Below are positions 1 through 7,271 of a stretch of DNA of 64,000 nucleotides, in pieces (the first letter of the stretch is position 1; every line of letters begins with the position of its first letter). A program made the translations under genes and the position numbers. Below the pieces are notes generated by a model that had not been told where the DNA came from, searched no databases, and saw nothing but the letters and a program-made list of their open reading frames with translations. Source of the DNA: Thermoproteota archaeon (GTDB lineage: Archaea > Korarchaeota > Korarchaeia > Korarchaeales > Korarchaeaceae); contig JAOZGC010000003.1 of assembly GCA_027491915.1 (NCBI GenBank), forward strand, positions 1 through 64,000. Direction: 5' to 3'.

Positions 1-1
1 C

Positions 2-667
2 GGTCTGATACCCCACTTCTACCCGGGAGAGATGGAGGGCAGGGTGGAGGTGGACGGGGTCGACACGAGGGAGGTCCCGGTGTCGGAGATGGCCAGGAGG
101 GTGGGGTTGGTGTTCCAGAACCCGGAACGCATGTTCTTCTCGGACACGGTGTTAGAAGAGGTCAGGTTCGGCCCGGAGAACTTGGGTCTCCCCGACCCGG
201 CTGCGGCAGCCGTCGAGGCCATGGAGGAGGTTGGGGTCGCTCACCTCTCGGACAGGCCCCCATGGGGCCTCAGCGGGGGGGAGAAGAAGAGGGTGGCCAT
301 AGCGGCGGTGCTCGCCATGATGCCGGATTACCTGGCCCTGGACGAGCCCACCATCGGGCAGGATTGGGAGTCCAAGCTCAGGATAGCGGAGGTGTTGAGG
401 GACCTCGCGGGCCGCGGGAGGGGGGTCGTGGTCGTCACCCACGACGTGGAGTGGGTGGTGGACCTATCTCCCGATAGGATCCTGCTGCTATCCGAAGGGA
501 GGTTGATCGCCGAGGGGGGGGCCAGAGAGATCTTAACGGATGAGGGCCTGCTGGACGCGGCGGCCGTAACCCCTCCCGTCTCGTACAGGGTGTCCAAGCT
601 GGCCGAGATACCACCGTGCCTCTCCCCGGAGGAGGTGGCGAGAGAGGTCCTGAGGCGAGCGAGATGA
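2..667 (+). CDS. ECF transporter ATPase subunit EcfA (5' partial)
   Basis: ATP-binding subunit of an energy-coupling factor importer, which powers uptake of a vitamin or a metal such as cobalt or nickel at the cytoplasmic face of the membrane. The reading frame is already open at position 2 (GLIPHFYPGE, typical of EcfA just after Walker A), so Walker A lies upstream of the window. Visible motifs are the Q-loop VFQNPERMFF, the ABC signature LSGGEKKR, Walker B ALDEPT and the switch histidine in VVTHD. The stop codon overlaps the start of the permease gene by ATGA, so the two are translationally coupled. The substrate-binding S component is not visible, so the cargo is unknown. Confidence 0.93.
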   Translation, partial: GLIPHFYPGEMEGRVEVDGVDTREVPVSEMARRVGLVFQNPERMFFSDTVLEEVRFGPENLGLPDPAAAAVEAMEEVGVAHLSDRPPWGLSGGEKKRVAIAAVLAMMPDYLALDEPTIGQDWESKLRIAEVLRDLAGRGRGVVVVTHDVEWVVDLSPDRILLLSEGRLIAEGGAREILTDEGLLDAAAVTPPVSYRVSKLAEIPPCLSPEEVAREVLRRAR

Positions 668-1401
668 GCGATCCCTCCAAGATCCTGGCGGCCTTCAGAC
701 CGGGCGAGGGAGGGAGACTGGGCCGTCTCCACCCGGCGACCAAACTCTGGTTGCTGACAGCAATGGTCGCCACCCCCCTGCTAAGCCCCAGCGTGGCCTA
801 CGAGGCGGCCTGCCTCTTCCAGTCGATCCTGCTATCTGCGATCGCTGGATCCAGAGACAGGATTGGAGAGGCCCTGAGGGGGTCCTACTTCTTCATAGCC
901 CTGATATTCGTCATAAATTATGTCTTCTCCGGAGATCTGGGGCTGTCGGCTTCGATGGTCATCAGGTTCCTGTCCATGCTGGTGGTTTCCATAGCCCTGC
1001 TGACCTCCATGGATCCGGCGGAGTTGGGAGATCTGCTCGGCATGCTCCGCCTGCCGAAGTCGGTGACCTTCTCCCTCGTCATCGCGCTCAGGTTTATACC
1101 AGTCATGGCGGACGACATACAGACCATATCGGCTGCCCAGGCGAGCAGGGGCTATAGGGGGGACGTCGGTGGGCCGCTGGAGAGGATAAGGAGGTTCGCC
1201 CCCATCCTGTTGCCAGCCATAGTTTCGGCCGTGAGGCGCAGTCAAATCCTGGCCGAGGCGATGGAGAGCCGGTGCTTCGGATCCCCCGCCAGGAGGACCT
1301 CCCTCGTCTCGTACGAATTTGGGGTGGAGGACCTCCTCTGGGTGGCCTACCCGCTGGCCCCCCTGGCGGCCCTCGCGCTGGTCGGGTGGAACCCCACCTG
1401 A
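664..1401 (+). CDS. ECF transporter transmembrane subunit EcfT
   Basis: Membrane scaffold of the ECF importer, which links the ATPases to a substrate-binding S protein. The 245-residue protein has four to five hydrophobic segments (about residues 29-60, 74-90, 95-115, 222-240). A cytoplasmic region carries the two diagnostic Ala-Arg-Gly-like coupling motifs, ASRG at 160-163 and AMESR at 199-203, which dock on the ATPases. The ATG at 664 overlaps the ecfA stop codon (ATGA). A start at 616 would only extend it back inside ecfA. No S-component gene follows. The next 260 bp are non-coding and lead to orc1/cdc6. Confidence 0.93.
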   Translation: MSDPSKILAAFRPGEGGRLGRLHPATKLWLLTAMVATPLLSPSVAYEAACLFQSILLSAIAGSRDRIGEALRGSYFFIALIFVINYVFSGDLGLSASMVIRFLSMLVVSIALLTSMDPAELGDLLGMLRLPKSVTFSLVIALRFIPVMADDIQTISAAQASRGYRGDVGGPLERIRRFAPILLPAIVSAVRRSQILAEAMESRCFGSPARRTSLVSYEFGVEDLLWVAYPLAPLAALALVGWNPT

Positions 1402-1665
1402 GACACAGAGACCGGTCCTTCTCCTCCGTCATCTCGGCCCCTCCGCCGGAGAGGGCGAACCTCTGCTTCCACTCTGCTCCCCAGGAGATTAGAGGAGATG
1501 GAGAAGAAATCGCGCGGGGAGTGTCCCCCCAGCACGTCGGGTTAGACGCTGGTCGACCAGCGCTATTGGAGGAAGCGCTCGGGTGCTAGCGCTCTCTAGA
1601 GCTGCGGCTTCCCTTTTTTTTGATATGACCGGCTTATTACTGCGCACCCCCCCACTCCTTCCGGT
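1402..1665. other. Intergenic region upstream of orc1/cdc6, candidate replication origin
   Basis: These 264 bp hold no convincing gene. They contain a 16-bp perfect palindrome (1547-1562), two AGCGCT palindromes close by (about 1574 and 1588), a run of eight T (1614-1621) in a small AT-rich patch, and an 8-bp inverted repeat CCACTCCT / AGGAGTGG (1652-1659 and 1671-1678). Archaeal origins commonly lie next to orc1/cdc6 and combine inverted initiator-binding repeats with an AT-rich stretch. The origin call is an inference from location and repeats. I do not see a textbook ORB sequence. The T run could also end ecfT transcription. Confidence 0.4.
1547..1562. repeat. 16-bp perfect palindrome CGCTGGTCGACCAGCG
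   Basis: Perfect dyad centred between 1554 and 1555, about 110 bp before the earliest possible start of the orc1/cdc6 gene. It could be a binding site for the initiator or a dimeric regulator. That role is inferred from position only. Confidence 0.6.
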
Positions 1666-2949
1666 GTGGGAGGAGTGGTCACCTGGCGCCTCGCCCCCGG
1701 ATCGGATCCCTCCCGACCTAGCCCCTACATCTCGCCAAGGATCGGCAGGGGTAGAATCACCTCCCGACCTAGCCCCTACATCTCGCCAAGGATCGGCAGG
1801 GGTAGAATCATAAGGAACAGGAAAGTGCTCACGGACTCGTACCTCCCGCCTCACCTCCCGGGCCGGGACTTCCAGATAACCACCTTCGACGAGTACTTGG
1901 AGCCGCTCCTGTACGACGAACAGCCCTTCGACCTGGCATTCACAGGCAAGACCGGCACCGGAAAGACCGCCGTCGCTAGACACGTCCTGGTCAGGAAGAT
2001 GGAGGAGCTGGCCGGGGCACCGGTCAAGTTCCTCTACCTGAATTGTTCGCAGGCCAACACCGCTTATCGGGTCATGTACCACCTGAACAGGGCCTTCGGC
2101 ATACTCGTGCCCCCGAGCGGATACCCATTCGACGTCCTGTTCAACAACTTCAAGTCCGTCTTCGAGGGGGGCAGGCTCAGGGTAGTTCTGGTCTTGGATG
2201 AGCTGGACCTCTTGGTTAAGAGGGATGGGGGCAGGCTCCTGTATGGCCTCACGAGGCTCAACGGAGATCTGATAGAGAGATCGAGCTCGCTGACCATAGT
2301 GGGTATAGCCAACACCCCGGACTTCTTGGAGAGGCTGGAGGAGAGGACCAGAAGCTCGTTCAAGCCGAAGAGGATATACTTCCCACCGTACGGGGCCGGG
2401 GAACTCCTGGACATCCTGAGGGAGAGGGCCAAGCTTGGCCTCGTCGAGGGAACCTGGAGCGAGGAGGCCCTGTCTCACATAGCGGCCGCCGTGGCCAGGG
2501 AGAGCGGGGACGCCAGGAGGGCCATAGATCTACTTAGGCTGGCAGCAGAGCTGGCTGAGAAGGACGGATCCTCCGCGAGGTTGGAGGTGAGGCACGCCGA
2601 GGCCGCGCTCGACTACGTCGACGAGGGAGAGATAGAGATCGTGATCCGCACCCTGCCCTTCCACCACCGGCTGGTCCTCCAGGCCGCGGCGGAACTCCTG
2701 CACAGGGGGGATCCCCGCCCGGGGACCGGCGCCGTTTACTCGAGGTACTCGGCCCTGGCCCGCAGGTGGCAGATGAGGCCGCTCACCCTCAGGAGGGTGA
2801 GCGGCATCCTCAGGGAGCTTGAGTCTCAGGGCGTTATCTCACTGGAAATGAGCTATGGGGGGGCGAGGGGCAACACCAAGGTAGTCACGGGAATGGCCCT
2901 CCGCCCCGACAGGATGCTCGCGAAGCTCTCCAAGTTGGGGGTGAGGTGA
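1666..2949 (+). CDS. Orc1/Cdc6 replication initiator
   Basis: AAA+ protein that binds replication origins and loads the MCM helicase. Counting from GTG 1666 there are 427 residues: Walker A GKTGTGKT near 94-101, Walker B VLVLDELD near 174-181, an AAA+ lid, and a C-terminal winged helix (about 330-427). The stretch RNRKVLTDSYLPPHLPGRD matches the family N-terminus, which begins just before the ATPase core. Translation must therefore start upstream of GTG 1825. The only earlier canonical starts are GTG 1666 and GTG 1675, and either makes the 51-bp tandem repeat coding. The exact start is uncertain. The divergence from familiar Cdc6 sequences (PGRD for PHRE) is moderate. Confidence 0.92.
   Translation: MGGVVTWRLAPGSDPSRPSPYISPRIGRGRITSRPSPYISPRIGRGRIIRNRKVLTDSYLPPHLPGRDFQITTFDEYLEPLLYDEQPFDLAFTGKTGTGKTAVARHVLVRKMEELAGAPVKFLYLNCSQANTAYRVMYHLNRAFGILVPPSGYPFDVLFNNFKSVFEGGRLRVVLVLDELDLLVKRDGGRLLYGLTRLNGDLIERSSSLTIVGIANTPDFLERLEERTRSSFKPKRIYFPPYGAGELLDILRERAKLGLVEGTWSEEALSHIAAAVARESGDARRAIDLLRLAAELAEKDGSSARLEVRHAEAALDYVDEGEIEIVIRTLPFHHRLVLQAAAELLHRGDPRPGTGAVYSRYSALARRWQMRPLTLRRVSGILRELESQGVISLEMSYGGARGNTKVVTGMALRPDRMLAKLSKLGVR
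1709..1810 (+). repeat. Two perfect tandem copies of a 51-bp unit
   Basis: Unit 1 is 1709-1759 and unit 2 is 1760-1810, identical over 51 bp. The unit is 17 codons long, so the duplication stays in frame with orc1/cdc6 and would duplicate the peptide SRPSPYISPRIGRGRI. Perfect identity implies recent duplication or continuing selection. It lies beside the putative origin, so it may act at DNA level (binding site iteration), at protein level, or neither. Confidence 0.9.
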
Positions 2950-2950
2950 G

Positions 2951-4399
2951 TCACCCCCCAAACCTCAGGGTCCTGACCTCCAGCGTGTCCAGCCTGACCA
3001 CCGGCACGAGCCCCGGGGTTGGCTCTATCCCCAGCCCCCTTATGTAGGGGGTGGCCCCCTGGAACGTCCCGGAGTTCACCAACCTGACGTTCTTGTAGGT
3101 TCCCACCCCGTAGACGTGGACGTGGCCGGAGTGAACGACGTCCGGTACTCTCTCTATCACCATCAAGTCCTCGGGCCCGGGCATGAGCGGGTGCTCCCCG
3201 TAAACCGGGGCCAGGTGTCTCGATTTCAGGTATTCTGCCATCGCCCTGATCACGGAGTCTGCGGTCGGAGGCTGGAGTCCGGGCACGTACTTGAATATGG
3301 CGTTGAGGCTCCGCCCGTGATACAGCAGGAATCTGACTCCAGAGAGCCTCACGACCGCCGGGTTCCCCAAGACCGTGATCTTCGGGTGGGCTCTCACCAC
3401 CGGACCGAGGTACCTATCCGGGACCCTCGGTTGGGGCTCCGCCTGCCTGACCGGCTCGTGGTTCCCCGGGACGTACACGATCGAGACGTCGGGGGGAACC
3501 TTGCTCAAGAACTCCGAGGCCAGCTCGAACTGGGCGTATATGTCGGGCACGTCCAGCTCCTCCTCCTGGGAGGGGTACACCCCTATGCCGTCCACCAGAT
3601 CCCCGCAGACGACGAGGTATCTGACCCCCCTGGCCTCTCCAGACCTCAACCAGTCCAAGAACTCGTCCATGATCTCGGCCAAGAAGTACCTGCTTCCCGC
3701 GTGAACGTCCGATATCAACACCGCCGACTCTCCTTCCCGGGGGGAGAGGGAAGGCTCGCGCTCCCCCACGTCCGGTCGATAGATGGCCTCTGCCACCAGC
3801 GTCCCCCTCTGAGATAGGACTCCTCTGACGGCGACAACCTGATCCATCAGGAGTGAGCCGACGAGTCCCGTTAGCTGACGTCTGTCGGGGGGAACGTAGA
3901 CCGGTATCTGCCCCCCAGGATCTTCCAACACGAGGACGAACCCGTTCTTCGAACTCCTCTTCTTATCCCTAATCATCCCTATCAACGTGACTTCCTGTCC
4001 GTAGTCGGCCGACGTGATCTGAGACGGAACCCGGGCCGACGGACCCACCCTCTTCCTCAGGATGGGTGTCAGCTTCTCGAACCTGTTGACGAAGAGCGAG
4101 ACGAAGTCACCCACCTCGCCGCTGACCGGTTCCGCCACCGGATCGAACTCCACTATCACCTCCCCTCCTTCCCGCCCTCCCCCCGTCCCGATCCCCGGCC
4201 CCGACAGGTCGGCCACGATGGACCTGACCAGGGCCGCGGAGACCACGGTGGGCCTGGGATCCATCTCCTCCAGCCTACTCAGGATCTCCCCTCGATCGGC
4301 TCTGGAAATCAGGTCGAGGGCCTCCGGGGAAAGGAGGAACCCCCTCTCCCTGAACGCCTCTAAGATCTCCCTGATTCTCCCCTCTTCCTCTAACCTCAC
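2951..4399 (-). CDS. polB: DNA polymerase D small subunit DP1
   Basis: Proofreading exonuclease and scaffold subunit of the archaeal replicative polymerase PolD, which partners the catalytic DP2 (not in the window). The 482 residues begin with a helical region, then an OB fold (about 128-210). A calcineurin-like phosphoesterase domain follows with intact metal ligands: DVH (231-233), GDLVD (266-270), GNHE (312-315), HGRS (361-364) and HSGHVH (423-428). The stop is adjacent to the convergent orc1/cdc6 stop. PolD rules out a Crenarchaeota-type (Sulfolobus-like) replication machinery and fits Korarchaeota, Thaumarchaeota-related lineages or Euryarchaeota. Confidence 0.95.
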   Translation of the reverse strand: MRLEEEGRIREILEAFRERGFLLSPEALDLISRADRGEILSRLEEMDPRPTVVSAALVRSIVADLSGPGIGTGGGREGGEVIVEFDPVAEPVSGEVGDFVSLFVNRFEKLTPILRKRVGPSARVPSQITSADYGQEVTLIGMIRDKKRSSKNGFVLVLEDPGGQIPVYVPPDRRQLTGLVGSLLMDQVVAVRGVLSQRGTLVAEAIYRPDVGEREPSLSPREGESAVLISDVHAGSRYFLAEIMDEFLDWLRSGEARGVRYLVVCGDLVDGIGVYPSQEEELDVPDIYAQFELASEFLSKVPPDVSIVYVPGNHEPVRQAEPQPRVPDRYLGPVVRAHPKITVLGNPAVVRLSGVRFLLYHGRSLNAIFKYVPGLQPPTADSVIRAMAEYLKSRHLAPVYGEHPLMPGPEDLMVIERVPDVVHSGHVHVYGVGTYKNVRLVNSGTFQGATPYIRGLGIEPTPGLVPVVRLDTLEVRTLRFGG

Positions 4400-4417
4400 A
4401 GGATCTTCGGATCCCCC

Positions 4418-4987
4418 TCAACGATAAAAATTGGTCCGCTCCCCGCCCGCGATCTCGTCCAGGAGCTTCAAGACCAGGTTCCCATCCTCCGGGGAGGGGA
4501 GGATCATCTTCCTCCCCCACAGCCTGGCGCGGCCCATCGCAGCCAGAACCCCAACCAGGGCCGCCGTGAGCGCGTCCACCTCGTCCTCATTGGCCTCACC
4601 GCCAAGAGCGCCGGATATCTCATCTGGGCCGACCCCGAGCATCTTCCTCGCCGACGATGGATGGGTCTCCAGGGCCCGGATCCCCTCTTCCTCCAGCAGG
4701 GAGGATAGAGCTATACCCCTCATTCCCAGCAGCCTCATGGATCGCAGGTTCAGCGGCAGGGGGCGCAGCCCCGAGGACAGCATCTCCCTCTCCTCATCCC
4801 TCCAGGCCTCCCCCGGTGGGGGGAGGGAGAGGGGGGCGTCGACCACGACCAGTTCGGTCTCCGAGGATACCAGGACGTTGACTATATCGATCAGGCCCGC
4901 GGCCGCCGCGGTGGAGATTTCCCCCTCCCCGAGGACTGCGATCCAGGATCTCCTGCCGGGGCTGGCGGTCAGATCCACCCCGGCCAC
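4418..4987 (-). CDS. DUF429 family predicted RNase H-fold nuclease
   Basis: Protein of 189 residues of the DUF429 family, predicted to have an RNase H-like fold, with unknown substrate. Visible motifs are GVDLTA at the N-terminus, VVVDAPLSLP in the middle, ETHPSSA, and EDEVDALTAA near the C-terminus. The acidic residues of these blocks are the presumed metal ligands. The start chosen is GTG 4987, just past the GPN GTPase stop at 4990. The longer frame beginning at 5209 only reads the GTPase gene in another frame. It is probably co-transcribed with the GTPase and phosphomutase upstream. Confidence 0.8.
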   Translation of the reverse strand: MAGVDLTASPGRRSWIAVLGEGEISTAAAAGLIDIVNVLVSSETELVVVDAPLSLPPPGEAWRDEEREMLSSGLRPLPLNLRSMRLLGMRGIALSSLLEEEGIRALETHPSSARKMLGVGPDEISGALGGEANEDEVDALTAALVGVLAAMGRARLWGRKMILPSPEDGNLVLKLLDEIAGGERTNFYR

Positions 4988-4989
4988 GA

Positions 4990-5736
4990 TCAGGTCAGGT
5001 CCCCACAACTGCACCAGACCTCTCTCACGAGGTCGATCAACTCGTCCACCCCTTCGCCAGTCAGGGCCGACACTATCGGTATCCTGATGGGGGTTCTGAA
5101 ACTGGAGAGCGCCTTTATCATGTCGAGGAGGGCCTCCGAGGCCACGCCGCCCTCTAAAGAGAGCCCGGGTTCGACCTCTTCGATCTCCCCCCTCAAGACG
5201 GCCTCCCAAATCTTTCCTGCCTCCCCCGACCCGGCCAGATCCGCCTTATTCATGACCGGTATCACGGGAACGGAGAGCATCATCTCCACGACCTTGGCCA
5301 GCATGGCCGTCCCCACCGCGTCCGCGATGCTCCGGCCGGGGCCGTGGTCGCCCAAGAAGACCCCCACGGCCGCCGCCTCGGTCGATATCTCCCCGGTTAT
5401 CTTCCTCCCCTCGGGCCTGAAGGCGAAGACCTCCATCTGTCCCGGGGTGTCGATCAGGATCCTGTCGCACGGGCTGTCCCTGATCCAATCCACCAGTTCC
5501 TCCACCGAGGCGGCGGCGATCTCCATGGCCCTCATCAGGGCCCCGTTGGGGCCCAGCCCCTCCCTCTCCATGATCTCCCTCACGGTCACCCTATACCTTA
5601 TGTCGAACTCGGGCGAGTAGGGTATCGAGGAGACCCCTGGATCCAGGTTCGCGGCGCATACCCCGCCGGGCTCGCTCGCCAGGATCTCGACGAGCCTCGC
5701 GGTCAGCGTGGTCTTGCCGGCGCCCGCCAGCCCCAT
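4990..5736 (-). CDS. GPN-loop GTPase
   Basis: Small GTPase of the GPN family (eukaryotic GPN1-3 help assemble RNA polymerase II, while the archaeal role is unsettled). It shows P-loop GLAGAGKTT, the defining GPN insertion (GPNGA near residue 45), DTPGQ (G3) and NKADL (G4). From ATG 5736 the protein has 248 residues but lacks the usual first beta strand. In-frame upstream codons encode a good strand (ALLV) but no ATG, GTG or TTG precedes it before the phosphomutase stop. A CTG at 5760 overlapping that stop is the best alternative. The function call is firm and the N-terminus is uncertain. Confidence 0.9.
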   Translation of the reverse strand: MGLAGAGKTTLTARLVEILASEPGGVCAANLDPGVSSIPYSPEFDIRYRVTVREIMEREGLGPNGALMRAMEIAAASVEELVDWIRDSPCDRILIDTPGQMEVFAFRPEGRKITGEISTEAAAVGVFLGDHGPGRSIADAVGTAMLAKVVEMMLSVPVIPVMNKADLAGSGEAGKIWEAVLRGEIEEVEPGLSLEGGVASEALLDMIKALSSFRTPIRIPIVSALTGEGVDELIDLVREVWCSCGDLT

Positions 5737-5756
5737 GACTAGGAGCGCCTCTTTAG

Positions 5757-7106
5757 TCAGTCGCCCTCACCCCCCATCGCTGCCAGCACCGCCCCCCTCC
5801 CCATATCCGCGAGCTCGACCGCGCGCCGTCGGCTCTTAGATTCGGAGTACACCCTGACCTTCGGCTCCGTCCCGCTGTCCCTTATCAGGATCCAGCCGTC
5901 CCTCGTCAGCACCTTCGCGCCGTCCGTCCTGTCCACCCCCAGGACCAATTCTCCCAGCTCGGACGCGAGTCTGGCCGCGGCCCGCTCGGCCACCGGGCCG
6001 CCCACCCGGGGGATCGAGATCCTGACCTGGTGGTATTCCGGGACCCCCTCGAGCGCCTCCTCCAGGCCGCCGGCCCGCTCGATCTCGCCGGCGATCACCA
6101 GCGCGGCTGCCGCGCCGTCGAAGAAGGGCCCCCAGCTCGGCAGCATCACCTTCCAGGGCTCGACCACCAGGTCCGCCCTCCACCCGGAACCCTCTCTTCT
6201 CCTGAACTCGCTGGGGAGATCCCCTATCTTCCACTCCACCACCTCTCCCCCCCGGCCCCTGACCTCCTCCGCAAGTCCCTCTCCCACGTCCACCGATGAT
6301 ATCACCCGCTCGGCCCCGGCGGCCCGCGCCACCAAGATCGCCACCTTGTAGTGGGCGACGAAGTTTCCCCTATCGTCCACGACCGCCACCCTGTCGCCGT
6401 CCCCATCCCAAGCGAAGCCTGCATCCGCTCCAATCCTCCTCACCAGCGAAGACAGGAGGGACAGGTTCTCGGGGGACGGTTCAGGGGGGCGGCCCGGGAA
6501 CCGGCCGTCTGGGTGGCCATTGATCACGATCGTGGAGGCCCCTGCCCGGGAGAAAACCTCGTCCACCAGGCCGCACATAGCCCCGTTCGCCGGGTCCAGC
6601 ACGTAGGATCCTCGGAGCTGACGTCCAAACTTGCGAAGCAGATCCTCCACGTAACCCTCCTCGATCCCCCTGACTACCTCGAGGCCGCCGGGATCCCCTG
6701 AATAAACAACGCCGTCCAGGGCCAGCCTCTCAATCTCCACCTCGAGATCTCTGGGTATCTCTCCCCCGTCCGCCCATACGACCTTGAACCCGTTGTACTC
6801 CGGCGGGTTGTGGGAAGCCGTTACGTATATCCCGACCTTTCCCCGGTGGCGGCACGCCCAGCAGAACGCGGGCAGGGGGATGTTGCCGGCCCAACCTACG
6901 TCGGCCCCGGAGGCCATCGCCCCGGCGGCCGCGGCAGCGGCGAGGGACGGACCGCTGATCCTGTGATCCGCCCCCAGGAGGACGGCGCCTTCGGCCAGAC
7001 GGGCCACCGCCGACCCCAGCGCGGCGGCGTCGGCCAACCCTATCTCCGTCCCAAACCTGCCGCGGATGCCCGCCGTCCCGAACCTTATCCTCCCCATACC
7101 CGGCAT
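5757..7106 (-). CDS. Phosphoglucomutase/phosphomannomutase (GlmM/ManB family)
   Basis: Alpha-D-phosphohexomutase of 449 residues that interconverts sugar 1- and 6-phosphates, probably glucosamine, mannose or glucose phosphates feeding glycan and nucleotide-sugar synthesis. Diagnostic loops are present: RFGTAGIRG at the N-terminus, the catalytic phosphoserine loop TASHNPPEYNG, the metal loop DGDGDRV, and the phosphate-binding SGTEPKVRVY near the C-terminus. Substrate specificity cannot be read from these motifs. A TATA-like element 25-32 bp before ATG 7106 suggests a leaderless transcript. ATG 7097 is an alternative start. It is first in a probable operon with the GPN GTPase and DUF429 genes. 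Confidence 0.93.
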   Translation of the reverse strand: MPGMGRIRFGTAGIRGRFGTEIGLADAAALGSAVARLAEGAVLLGADHRISGPSLAAAAAAGAMASGADVGWAGNIPLPAFCWACRHRGKVGIYVTASHNPPEYNGFKVVWADGGEIPRDLEVEIERLALDGVVYSGDPGGLEVVRGIEEGYVEDLLRKFGRQLRGSYVLDPANGAMCGLVDEVFSRAGASTIVINGHPDGRFPGRPPEPSPENLSLLSSLVRRIGADAGFAWDGDGDRVAVVDDRGNFVAHYKVAILVARAAGAERVISSVDVGEGLAEEVRGRGGEVVEWKIGDLPSEFRRREGSGWRADLVVEPWKVMLPSWGPFFDGAAAALVIAGEIERAGGLEEALEGVPEYHQVRISIPRVGGPVAERAAARLASELGELVLGVDRTDGAKVLTRDGWILIRDSGTEPKVRVYSESKSRRRAVELADMGRGAVLAAMGGEGD

Positions 7107-7108
7107 CG

Positions 7109-7118
7109 TTATATAACC
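7109..7118 (+). promoter_or_regulatory. TATA box for tRNA-Ser(CGA)
   Basis: The TATATAA-type element lies about 28 bp before the tRNA-Ser 5' end, the normal archaeal distance. It sits only a few bases from the start codon of the divergent phosphomutase. Confidence 0.6.
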
Positions 7119-7130
7119 GAGCCTATAATG

Positions 7131-7139
7131 AATTTCTGG
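7131..7139 (-). promoter_or_regulatory. TATA box for the phosphomutase gene
   Basis: On the minus strand CATTATAGG lies 25-33 bp before ATG 7106, fitting transcription that begins at the start codon. It directly abuts the tRNA-Ser gene, so the two divergent promoters interleave within about 35 bp. Confidence 0.55.
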
Positions 7140-7140
7140 T

Positions 7141-7251
7141 GCCGGGGTACCCTAGCCAGAGGGCCTCCGGCCCGGCGAAGCCAAGGGGCCGGACTCGAGA
7201 TCCGGTGGCCCCGAGCGGGCCACGAGGGTTCGAATCCCTCCCCCGGCGCCA
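7141..7251 (+). tRNA. tRNA-Ser(CGA) with probable D-loop intron
   Basis: Acceptor stem GCCGGGG/CCCCGGC, anticodon stem-loop CCGGA-CTCGAGA-TCCGG giving anticodon CGA, a long class II variable arm, T-arm GAGGG-TTCGAAT-CCCTC and encoded CCA. The D-loop is about 20 nt too long. Removing 7160-7179 gives TAGCCAGGCCAA, like the D-loop of the tRNA-Leu in this window. The removed piece forms GGGCC-TCC-GGCCC flanked by 3-nt bulges, a near-BHB. The intron boundaries are inferred. Confidence 0.9.
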
Positions 7252-7271
7252 TCTCGGGGGCGGTGAACGGA

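Noticed and set aside
4988-5209. N-terminal extension of the DUF429 gene upstream of 4987
   Set aside because: The extra residues are low-complexity, arginine-rich sequence read from the GPN GTPase gene in another frame.
6810-7271. N-terminal extension of the ThiR-like gene from 6810
   Set aside because: It would read through the phosphomutase on the other strand and the whole tRNA-Ser gene.
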